Part shown: piece after piece, positions 1 through 6,764 of the stretch
How the letters are laid out: every line of letters begins with the position of its first letter
Position numbering within the stretch: position 1 is the first letter of the stretch
Assembly: GCA_016763955.1 (NCBI GenBank)
Contig: JAESSU010000498.1
Span: forward strand, 1 to 16,182
Direction of reading: 5' to 3'
DNA length: 16,182 nt
From: Phycisphaeraceae bacterium
GTDB taxonomy: Bacteria > Planctomycetota > Phycisphaerae > Phycisphaerales > Phycisphaeraceae
Notes under the pieces: model-generated
What the model saw: the letters and a program-made list of their open reading frames with translations, nothing else
Told to the model about the DNA's origin: nothing
Databases searched by the model: none
Translations under genes and position numbers: made by a program

Positions 1-507
1 CCATGGCTGCAAACTCCCTGTGGTCAGGCGAGCTAGACTAGAGTTAATCTGCTGGGGGGGAGCAGATGTTTGGGGCATTACACCGGGTTCAAGTACCGAT
101 TCATAAACGTCTTGCCCGGACGTAGACGCAGCTAAGTGCGCAGAAAACCACCCATCGGTATGCTGGGTTGAATAGGTAGATTCACCGATGGGTGGCAGGG
201 GTTGATTAAATTGTAATGAGCCTGTTCCTTGAGGAATTAACCCAAGTTGCGTGTAGGCAAGTCTTTGCAGAAGAATCGGGTCTTCCTCTAGCAATGCTGT
301 GTCGAACCTCTTATATATACCAGCTTGGCTTTGGAGTAGTTGCGCCTGCGTGGCAAGAGTCTGTTTACGCCACTGCATCATGCGGTGTTCTTGCAATGCG
401 GGCATAATCAGGCAAGCCATGACAGTCACAAGCCCCGCAAGCAGAAAAACCCAACCTGGCAGTTGCGCAAAGGCATCTCTTAAGATTGTTTGGTTTAGTT
501 GCTTCAT
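1..507 (-). CDS. Single-pass membrane protein, unknown function (partial, runs off left edge)
   Basis: The frame is open from an ATG at 507 to the window edge, giving 169 codons with no stop. An in-frame ATG at 513 (MTMKQ) is an equally possible start; a TAG lies immediately before it. Residues about 17-38 form one hydrophobic helix (VFLLAGLVTVMACLIMPAL) after a short, mostly polar N-terminus. A Gln/Arg-rich, probably helical stretch (about 40-65) follows, then a Pro/Ser/Thr-rich region. The expected topology is inside N-terminus, one membrane helix, extracytoplasmic C-terminus, as in FtsL/FtsB/DivIC-type proteins, but no family motif confirms that. The phrase LLEEDPILLQRLAYTQLGLIP (split here only by reading) around residues 73-93 looks like a conserved core. 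It lies 5-11 bases behind the 41-codon gene, suggesting one operon. A C7 run at 54-60 (minus-strand sense) lies inside the coding region; one base more or less would stop the frame quickly. I do not recognise the family. Confidence 0.7.
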   Translation of the reverse strand, partial: MKQLNQTILRDAFAQLPGWVFLLAGLVTVMACLIMPALQEHRMMQWRKQTLATQAQLLQSQAGIYKRFDTALLEEDPILLQRLAYTQLGLIPQGTGSLQFNQPLPPIGESTYSTQHTDGWFSAHLAASTSGQDVYESVLEPGVMPQTSAPPQQINSSLARLTTGSLQPW

Positions 508-518
508 TGTCATCTAAT

Positions 519-644
519 CTATTTATCGTCTTTTGCTACTTTTTTTCTTGACTCTGAAATTTGTTTTTTTACATCAGGAACACCGTTTTGCTTCGAAAAT
601 TCCCAACCGGGGTATCGTTTAGACTCAAAATCGACTTTTTTCAT
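519..644 (-). CDS. Small basic protein, 41 aa, unknown function
   Basis: A complete ORF of 41 codons starts with MKKVDFESKRYPGWEF and ends in a Lys-rich tail (KKVAKDDK) before TAG. It has a good Shine-Dalgarno: on the minus strand GGAG ends 6 bases before the ATG, formed by the end of the long C tract of the plus strand. The stop lies 5 bases before the ATG at 513 of the membrane-protein gene, a typical operon spacing. The composition is natural for a small cytosolic protein: about 27 % Lys, single Trp, Tyr and Pro-Gly residues near the front, and no hydrophobic helix. It contains an A7 run within VKKQ that could allow slippage. No family is recognised. The main doubt is its length; the SD and the tight spacing argue that it is translated. 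Confidence 0.55.
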   Translation of the reverse strand: MKKVDFESKRYPGWEFSKQNGVPDVKKQISESRKKVAKDDK

Positions 645-690
645 GCTATACTCCCCCCCCCGGCCCCCCGGAACCCCGGAATTTTTTTAA
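645..690. repeat. C/G homopolymer tract in divergent control region
   Basis: The plus strand reads C9 (653-661), GG, C6 (664-669), GGAA, CCCC, GGAA, then T7. On the minus strand the G9 run provides the Shine-Dalgarno of the 41-codon gene. On the plus strand TATACT at 647-652 could serve as a -10 box for miaB (start point near 659), but no good -35 is visible. The block CCCCCCGGAA-CCCCGGA recurs with one inserted base inside addB at 8148-8165. Function unknown; possible slippage-prone promoter or leader element. Confidence 0.5.
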
Positions 691-723
691 ATGCTCTCGT
701 TATCGCTGGAACCGCCACCATGA
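691..723 (+). CDS. Upstream ORF overlapping the miaB start (10 aa, MLSLSLEPPP)
   Basis: An ATG at 691 opens ten codons (ATG CTC TCG TTA TCG CTG...) ending in three prolines, with TGA at 721-723 overlapping the miaB ATG at 720-722 (ATGA). This arrangement would let ribosomes reach miaB by termination-reinitiation, which matters because miaB lacks a clear Shine-Dalgarno. Codons 3-5 (TCG, TTA, TCG) all start with U, the class read by tRNAs that MiaB modifies, and a Pro triplet before a stop is a known stalling context. That it is translated is inference; the ORF is very short and could be chance. Confidence 0.3.
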   Translation: MLSLSLEPPP

Positions 724-2291
724 ATCAGAACAACGACAATTCCCGTAGCGTCTATATGGAGACCTTTGGCTGCCAGATGAACGTGCTCGACACGCAACTG
801 GTCAAAAGTCAGCTTCTAGGACTCGGGTATTACTTTATTGATGACTGGAAAAAGGCAGATGTCATTCTCTATAACACCTGTTCGGTGCGTGAACATGCTG
901 AACAAAAGGTCTACAGCCGAATTGGGCGGGTTGCCAAACATAAAAAAACAACCAATAGCCATGTCGTCCTAGGCGTGATCGGTTGTATGGCGGAACGTGA
1001 AGGCACCGGCGTGGCTTCACGCTATCCCGACATTGACTTGCTCTGCGGGCCAGGTGAACTGGACAAAGTCCCCATGCTCATCGACAACGTGATCAAAACC
1101 AATCCTGATTATCGTGGCGGTAAGCGCGGGGTTCTCTCTGCATTGCAAGGTAACACACACCGGCGATCTTCAACTTTTGCAGCAGCAGAAGACGAACTGG
1201 AAATGCTCGACTTAGCTCGATCATTTTCACCTGATGACCACACCGGCTCAGCATACGTTCGAATCACACGCGGTTGTAACAAATTTTGCACCTACTGTGT
1301 GGTTCCAAATACCCGTGGTGCAGAAGTTCATCGTCCACCCAATAATATTGTTGAAGAATGTAAAAAACTCGTCGATAGCGGCGTTATTGAAATCACATTG
1401 CTCGGGCAAACCGTTAATCATTACCACTATGACAACGCAGCCTCGCCCATCACAACCCATGGACTTGCTCAATCTCAAGTGGGCAGCGTGATGACGGTCA
1501 ATGGCACACGCCAATCATCAGATGACATGACCAGCTTTGCCGACCTCTTGTATCGGATTCATGAAGAAGTCCCAGGCTTACAGCGTTTGCGTTTTGTCAC
1601 CAGCTTCCCACGGGATTTTGGTGATGATATTCTTCAGGTCATTCGTGACAGTCCGCGTATTTGTCAGTATCTGCACTTGCCTGTGCAGTCAGGTTCGGAT
1701 CGCATCCTTAAACTTATGAATCGTGATTACACAGTTTCCATGTACGAAGACTTACTTGGACGTGTGCGATCGTACTTGCCTGAGAGTCAGATTGCTTCGG
1801 ACTTTATTTGTGGTTTCCCAACAGAGACTCAAGAAGATCATCAGATGACTGCGGATCTTTTGCGTCGCAGTCTTTTTAAAAATTGTTTCATTTTTAAATA
1901 TTCCCCACGTCCAGGGACATCAGCCATCGACCGCTTTGAAGATGATGTCGATGAGGCAACTAAGAAACGCCGCAACAATGAACTGCTTGATATTCAGAAC
2001 CTTGCTAGCACGCAGGTTCATAACGAAATGATTGGCAAGTCCGTTCGCGTCTTTGTCGAATCTCTAAGCAAGCAGTCCCAAAAAGAAGCGGTTAGTGCAG
2101 TGGACCCTTCGATTACATTGGGCTGGGAAAAGTCCCGTCAAACGATTCAGCTTTGCGGCCGAACCGATGGGGACTTGATTGTCATGCTCGATGGTGACGA
2201 GTCGATGATTGGCAGTATTGTGCAAGCTCAAATCCAATCTGCCATGCCCTTGACCCTCTTTGGGAAAGTACTCTCGACCCCAGTTGGCTAA
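720..2291 (+). CDS. miaB: tRNA-2-methylthio-N6-dimethylallyladenosine synthase
   Basis: MiaB is a radical-SAM enzyme with two [4Fe-4S] clusters that adds a methylthio group to i6A37 of tRNAs reading U-starting codons. All signatures are present: the N-terminal cluster ligands C18 (TFGCQMN), C54 (NTCSVREHAEQK) and C89 (GCMAERE); the radical-SAM motif CNKFCTYC at 186-193 with VVPNTRG behind it; and a C-terminal TRAM-like region (about 430-520). The NTCSVREHAEQK motif favours MiaB over the relatives RimO and MtaB. At 523 aa it is longer than the usual 440-470. The extra length is mostly a low-complexity insertion at about residues 238-268, between LLGQTVNHYHY and SFADLLYRI, plus a longer linker at about 128-160. 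I chose the ATG at 720 because the protein begins directly before the MTTase domain; the frame is open back to 561, but that extension contains the C tract translated as Pro-rich noise. The enzyme is cytosolic. An upstream ORF overlaps its start. Confidence 0.93.
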   Translation: MNQNNDNSRSVYMETFGCQMNVLDTQLVKSQLLGLGYYFIDDWKKADVILYNTCSVREHAEQKVYSRIGRVAKHKKTTNSHVVLGVIGCMAEREGTGVASRYPDIDLLCGPGELDKVPMLIDNVIKTNPDYRGGKRGVLSALQGNTHRRSSTFAAAEDELEMLDLARSFSPDDHTGSAYVRITRGCNKFCTYCVVPNTRGAEVHRPPNNIVEECKKLVDSGVIEITLLGQTVNHYHYDNAASPITTHGLAQSQVGSVMTVNGTRQSSDDMTSFADLLYRIHEEVPGLQRLRFVTSFPRDFGDDILQVIRDSPRICQYLHLPVQSGSDRILKLMNRDYTVSMYEDLLGRVRSYLPESQIASDFICGFPTETQEDHQMTADLLRRSLFKNCFIFKYSPRPGTSAIDRFEDDVDEATKKRRNNELLDIQNLASTQVHNEMIGKSVRVFVESLSKQSQKEAVSAVDPSITLGWEKSRQTIQLCGRTDGDLIVMLDGDESMIGSIVQAQIQSAMPLTLFGKVLSTPVG

Positions 2292-2297
2292 AACAAT

Positions 2298-2325
2298 ATC
2301 ATATATATCCATCGGATATGATTTT
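2298..2325 (+). terminator. Weak AT-rich hairpin after miaB
   Basis: Seven bases past the miaB stop, ATATCC (2305-2310), a 3-base loop and GGATAT (2314-2319) form a 6-bp stem. Flanking ATCAT/ATGAT could extend it across a bulge, and TTTT follows at 2322-2325. The stem is AT-rich, so termination would be weak; it may instead protect the 3' end of the mRNA. Confidence 0.25.
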
Positions 2326-2382
2326 GACCGCGCCAATAATGCTTTGGAGGTCTAAGATAAGTCGTCGCGTACAAAAAGCAAC

Positions 2383-2411
2383 AGGACAAGTTCATTGACG
2401 ACTGGTATACA
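2383..2411 (+). promoter_or_regulatory. Candidate sigma70-type promoter for the dipeptidase
   Basis: AGGACA (2383-2388, 4/6 to TTGACA) and TATACA (2406-2411, 4/6 to TATAAT) are separated by 17 bases. Transcription would start near 2418 and leave a leader of about 59 bases. No other feature is evident in 2326-2476. Confidence 0.35.
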
Positions 2412-2476
2412 TAACACAAGCCCAATGATAAGCGCAGCGAATCGTGGGATTCTTTCTGTTTTATGGATGACTGTTT

Positions 2477-3586
2477 ATGAAGCCATTGATTTTTGATGCT
2501 CATCTGGACCTTGCCTGGAACGCTTTGCAATACGACCGTGACCAGAGGCTTGATGTTTTGTCTTTGCGTGCCAATGAATCTCACATGACGACCGATACAC
2601 GGGGCAAGTGTACGGTGAGTTTGCCTGCGATGCGTCGGGGTCAGGTTGCATTTTGTTGTGCGACGTTACTAGCCCGTGCGCTACCTGATGGTTTTTCTTT
2701 GCCGACGCATCCGTCACATCGATTGCCCAAGTCTGTGTTTACTCGTGAGGATATCGACTTTGCCGATGCCACCCTTGCCTATGGCACAGCGTATGGTCAA
2801 TTGGGTTATTACCGCTTGCTTGAATCATTAGGTGAGATCAAACTCATTTACACGCAGTCCCAGCTTGCTGAGCATGTCGCCCAGTGGAACCCCACTTCAC
2901 CCATTGGCGTGATTCTAGCCATGGAAGGGACCGATCCGATCATCGAACCCTCGCAGGCAAAACACTGGTTTGATCTAGGTATGCGTGTGGCCTGTCTTGC
3001 GCATTTTGGCCAAAGCGCCCACGCAATGGGGACCGGCTTTGATGGGCCTCTTACACCCACCGGTGTGCAGCTTGTTAAAGAGATGGATCAAGCAGGGATC
3101 ATTCTTGATCTGGTTCACACGGCTGATCTTGCAATTGAACAAGCATTGGATTTGTACACCAAGAGTATCTGTATCAGTCATGCTAATGTCCGCGTGCGTG
3201 TCAAAGGTGATCGCCAACTCACCGATGCACAAATTCAGCAAGTGGCTAATCGGCAAGGTGTCATTGGCATCGCTTTATACAATCACATGATCAAACCCAA
3301 CACGCCTGAGGACCCGCTGAGTAAGGATAATGTGAGTCTCACTGATGTGGTCTATCACATTGATCACATCTGCCAACTCGTGGGTAACGCTAACTGTGTC
3401 GGGATCGGTTCGGACATGGATGGGGGCTTTGGCGTGGATCAAATTCCCCGTGAATTGGAAACGATTAGCGACTTGCCTAAACTCGGCGAATGTCTATCAG
3501 CAAAGGGTTTTTCCGACGCAGATATCTCCAAAATCATGTCCGGCAATTGGCTGCGATTCTTTGCGGAAAATCTCCCCGTGTCGTAA
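2477..3586 (+). CDS. Peptidase family M19 (membrane/renal-type) dipeptidase
   Basis: This family is a TIM-barrel, two-zinc dipeptidase that cleaves L-Xaa dipeptides, often with a D-residue, and acts in peptide or peptidoglycan turnover. The metal ligands are visible in order: H9 and D11 (DAHLD), the bridging E150 (AMEGTDP), H214 (DLVHTAD), H235 (ISHAN), and D313 in GIGSDMDGG. RQLTDAQIQQVANRQGVIG (245-263) is the conserved stretch between the second and third sites. At 369 aa it has normal family length and no signal peptide, so it is probably cytosolic. The start places the DAHLD motif at the very N-terminus as usual; no Shine-Dalgarno precedes it. It follows miaB on the same strand but has its own possible promoter, and it is convergent with addA. 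Confidence 0.88.
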   Translation: MKPLIFDAHLDLAWNALQYDRDQRLDVLSLRANESHMTTDTRGKCTVSLPAMRRGQVAFCCATLLARALPDGFSLPTHPSHRLPKSVFTREDIDFADATLAYGTAYGQLGYYRLLESLGEIKLIYTQSQLAEHVAQWNPTSPIGVILAMEGTDPIIEPSQAKHWFDLGMRVACLAHFGQSAHAMGTGFDGPLTPTGVQLVKEMDQAGIILDLVHTADLAIEQALDLYTKSICISHANVRVRVKGDRQLTDAQIQQVANRQGVIGIALYNHMIKPNTPEDPLSKDNVSLTDVVYHIDHICQLVGNANCVGIGSDMDGGFGVDQIPRELETISDLPKLGECLSAKGFSDADISKIMSGNWLRFFAENLPVS

Positions 3587-3588
3587 AC

Positions 3589-3610
3589 ACCGCGTGCGGT
3601 TTGGCCTTTT
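3589..3610. terminator. Small hairpin between convergent dipeptidase and addA
   Basis: ACCGC (3589-3593) pairs with GCGGT (3596-3600), followed on the plus strand by TTTGGCCTTTT. The loop is short and the T-run is interrupted, so this is a weak terminator candidate in a 22-base convergent gap. Confidence 0.3.
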
Positions 3611-6600
3611 AATGAACATCACAAACCACGCCATCACGGACGAAAATCAACTTCGCAGTCACCTTCTGCAAAGGCAACTTACGCATCACCGCAACGGCTT
3701 TGCGATAAGCCTGGATTTGGGGTCGATAGTGATCGACTAATGACTCATAACCCGTTTGAGGGGGTACGTCCGTTTTATAATCCATGATGATCACGCGATC
3801 GTCCCAGACTTGCGCACGGTCAATTTGACCTTGTACGAAACGGCCATCCATAAGCACCGCGAAATTCTTTTCACGCCAGAGTTGGCAATCGTTATCATCC
3901 CAATCTGCCGGTTTACGCAAAGCATCAATCACTGCGGGCATTTGAATCATTTGGAAAAAAGCATCAATGTATTGTGCTTCATATTTCAAGCCTTCAATAT
4001 CAAGTAATGCTGTAAGCTCATCGCGTGAAGGTACTGCCGATTGATCGCCTAGCCAGTTGAGGGTTTCAAAGAGTCTGTGAATGACAGTACCCCGCGATTG
4101 GCCTGTGGATTGGGTTAATGCAAGCAGGTCTGATACACGGATATTGCCACGACCTTCCATTTGAGATGGGGCAATGCGTGGCAGCGATCGCTTGCCAGTC
4201 TGTGACTTGATTTTGATCTGGTAGGGCTGTTTAGGTGCCGTTTTTTTGTCAGGTTTTGGGGTTGTTATTTGGGGATCAGGGAGTGTCTCAAACCACTGCG
4301 GATTGCCCTGTGTGTAAAGCACTTGCCCCTCATCAACGCAGATGTCTTCTGGTGCAATAAGTGTATGTCTAAGGATCGCAGCTGCGGAACTGTCTGTGTA
4401 GCCAAAGGTGCTAAGCTGGCCATCTTTTTTTAGACGCAGTGGGGCAGTAAACAGATATAAAGCATATTTTGCTCGGGTTAATGCGACATAAAAACCACAA
4501 AGGTCATCACTAAATCGCCGTTCCCATTCCTGGTTGTGGGCTTCCTCAAGCTCTGGACATTGGTTACGCAGGTTTTCAAAACCTGAGGCATAGACATACT
4601 CAATGGGGTCGATAGGACTTGGGCGGGTTACATAGGTAGTCTGCTGTTGTAACGCACCGAGTTTTCGTTTGAGACTTGGCAGAATGACGGTGTCGAATTC
4701 AAGGCCCTTGGACTTATGAATCGTCATCACCTGCACCGGTGATTGCTGGGACAAGGGGACTTGCTTACTGCGTACATACGAAGCAAAGTCCGAAGGTTTG
4801 AGGTTGGCATTAGGTTCATACGTGACTGCTAATTGCACGAGTAAAGATAATCGTTCACTGCCCCGTGCATCGCTATGTTGTGCTAATAAATTTGCCCAGT
4901 GTCCGATTAAACGGGGGTAGCCGATGCTTGATAATTGTTGTCGGATTTCCCATGCAATAGAGCGGATGTCATCATGGTGATAGCTGGTCATCCCTAGATA
5001 TTTACCTAAGGGTGAGTTGAGTACTTCAAAGGCTGATGTTGGATCGTCAGGTCGATCTGCCATTTGCATTGCAGCTAAGATACAAGAGACCGATGGGTCA
5101 TCATGCAGGTATACCCCGCCTTCGCTGGCAACATCAATACCAATCCATCGCAGGCGGGTGAGTAGTTCTGAGACTTGTTTGTTGGTCCAGACAAGCACGC
5201 CGATGCTATAGCCGGGGGCATTTTGATGGATCACTGCGATTTGATCACAGACTTCAATGGTATGTGCATTGGAAGTCTCATCCATGTCATCTTCGTTAGG
5301 CACAAATTGATCGCCGCCTAGAGCTTGAAAATGCACATAGCCCGGAAGCTCACGAGCTGCTTTGTGATTGTCAAAACGTTCTTTCCATTGCGTGGCCCAT
5401 GTGACGAGTTGATCTTTGCCTAGGCCTTCGTTGTGATCAATACCATTGAAAATATAATTGATGACATCCAGAACAACTTGTGAACTGCGGTAGCTTTCAT
5501 TTAACGGGACAGTTGCTTCGGGAGGTAGATTCAAGTCCTGTCCGATGTGACTAAAAATTTCCGCACAGCCGCCTCGCCAACCATAAATGGCTTGTTTTAC
5601 ATCACCGACACATAAGAATCGGCGGCTGGCAAACTCATCGACATGCGCGCAAATTTCTTCCGCTTGAGGCATGAGAATTTTCCATTGCTGCATGCTCGTG
5701 TCTTGAAATTCATCAAGCATCATGTGATCAATTTTCTGATCCATGCGATAGGCAAGGTCTGGTAAAAAGTCACTCTCAGGATCGGAGAATGCTTGTTCAA
5801 GACGCTCGGGGACATCACTGTGCATTAAAATCCGAGCATCCTGCCGAAGCTGGTCGAATACGGATGAGTACTGTTTGGCTAGTTCGAAACGTGCGAGGTT
5901 CAGAGTCAATTCCCGGTTAAGGAGCCAGGCTTTGGCATGTATCACTAACAGTTTATAGACACGTAACGTGTTGTCAGAAAGTTCTGCGGTTCCGAATTGA
6001 GTAGCCCCTTCACTGACTTTTTTGGCGATGCCTTTGCTTAAAAAAAGTTGCCACTGATCGTCAGCTATAAATCGCAAGTCACTGTTCCAGGCTTTAAGTG
6101 CATTGACTGCAATTTTCCCAGTCTTGGTTCTGGGCAGTTCATCTTTTAATGCTTGATGGACATCCAGAGCTTGTTTAAGAAGATCGCCTGTAAGCAAGCC
6201 ATCGGTGTTGTAGTTGGCCCATTGGGATTCATTGGGGGCTTGTTTGTAAATGTGATACAAGTCGGTGACAACCGTTTGCAAAACATCAAAAACCCGTGAG
6301 CTTGCATCCGAGTGATACAGCCGACGCATCAAGTCCAAAAGCACCTTTGGCGGATTGTTGCAAAGCACTTGATCCATGGCCTGCATTTGCAGTTGTTGCA
6401 TTGCAAAATCGGTGCTGTCTAAAATCTGTGCATTGGCAGGTAGTTGCAACTCCAGTGCAAAGCAGCGTCCCATTTTTTGAAACAAGCTGTCGAGTGTGCT
6501 GATCATCAGCTTGTGCAAATGGGTTGTTAATTGTTTGAGAAAAAAACGTTCACTGGGTTTTTCCAATGCAGATTGAGCCGCGAGTGTGATGACACGTTCT

Positions 6601-6764
6601 AAGATTTCGTAGGCAGCTTTGCGTGTGAAAGTCGTTGCGAGAATCGTTTGCGGGTTAGCACCATGATGAATTAAATCCATGTAACGATTGGTGAGCTGGT
6701 AGGTCTTGCCGGTCCCTGCTGAGGCGCGGATGATTAGGTGTGGTAGGTCAGGTAAATCACTCAT
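3609..6764 (-). CDS. addA: AddA-type UvrD/Rep family helicase-nuclease (double-strand break repair)
   Basis: AddA is the motor and 3'-strand nuclease of the AddAB complex, which resects double-strand breaks and loads RecA. Superfamily 1A helicase motifs appear in order: Walker A ASAGTGKT (14-21), motif Ia TTFTRKAA, Walker B LDEFQDTS (350-357), motif III GDVKQAIYGWRG (387-398), NESYRSS, motif V MTIHKSKGLEF (680-690) and motif VI ALTRAK. The C-terminus is a RecB-family PD-(D/E)XK nuclease: H896 (GTVIHRLFE), D982 (GQIDR), and D995/K997 in DYKTD. All catalytic residues are intact. At 1051 aa it is slightly short for AddA (about 1150-1250). Its ATG overlaps the addB stop by four bases (ATGA at 6761-6764), so the two are translationally coupled. 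RecB is the alternative reading, but the AddB partner and the lack of recC/recD favour AddA. Confidence 0.92.
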   Translation of the reverse strand: MSDLPDLPHLIIRASAGTGKTYQLTNRYMDLIHHGANPQTILATTFTRKAAYEILERVITLAAQSALEKPSERFFLKQLTTHLHKLMISTLDSLFQKMGRCFALELQLPANAQILDSTDFAMQQLQMQAMDQVLCNNPPKVLLDLMRRLYHSDASSRVFDVLQTVVTDLYHIYKQAPNESQWANYNTDGLLTGDLLKQALDVHQALKDELPRTKTGKIAVNALKAWNSDLRFIADDQWQLFLSKGIAKKVSEGATQFGTAELSDNTLRVYKLLVIHAKAWLLNRELTLNLARFELAKQYSSVFDQLRQDARILMHSDVPERLEQAFSDPESDFLPDLAYRMDQKIDHMMLDEFQDTSMQQWKILMPQAEEICAHVDEFASRRFLCVGDVKQAIYGWRGGCAEIFSHIGQDLNLPPEATVPLNESYRSSQVVLDVINYIFNGIDHNEGLGKDQLVTWATQWKERFDNHKAARELPGYVHFQALGGDQFVPNEDDMDETSNAHTIEVCDQIAVIHQNAPGYSIGVLVWTNKQVSELLTRLRWIGIDVASEGGVYLHDDPSVSCILAAMQMADRPDDPTSAFEVLNSPLGKYLGMTSYHHDDIRSIAWEIRQQLSSIGYPRLIGHWANLLAQHSDARGSERLSLLVQLAVTYEPNANLKPSDFASYVRSKQVPLSQQSPVQVMTIHKSKGLEFDTVILPSLKRKLGALQQQTTYVTRPSPIDPIEYVYASGFENLRNQCPELEEAHNQEWERRFSDDLCGFYVALTRAKYALYLFTAPLRLKKDGQLSTFGYTDSSAAAILRHTLIAPEDICVDEGQVLYTQGNPQWFETLPDPQITTPKPDKKTAPKQPYQIKIKSQTGKRSLPRIAPSQMEGRGNIRVSDLLALTQSTGQSRGTVIHRLFETLNWLGDQSAVPSRDELTALLDIEGLKYEAQYIDAFFQMIQMPAVIDALRKPADWDDNDCQLWREKNFAVLMDGRFVQGQIDRAQVWDDRVIIMDYKTDVPPQTGYESLVDHYRPQIQAYRKAVAVMRKLPLQKVTAKLIFVRDGVVCDVH

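Noticed and set aside
82..96. GGTTCAAGTACC resembles a tRNA T-arm
   Set aside because: The flanks do not form a T-stem or acceptor stem, and the stretch is coding sequence of the minus-strand membrane protein.
561..719. In-frame N-terminal extension of MiaB (53 residues)
   Set aside because: It is translated C-tract and AT-rich noise, overlaps the opposite-strand 41-codon gene, and no MiaB has such a segment before the MTTase domain.
711..722. ACCGCCACCATG resembles a eukaryotic Kozak start
   Set aside because: All genes are clearly bacterial and uninterrupted; the match is coincidence.
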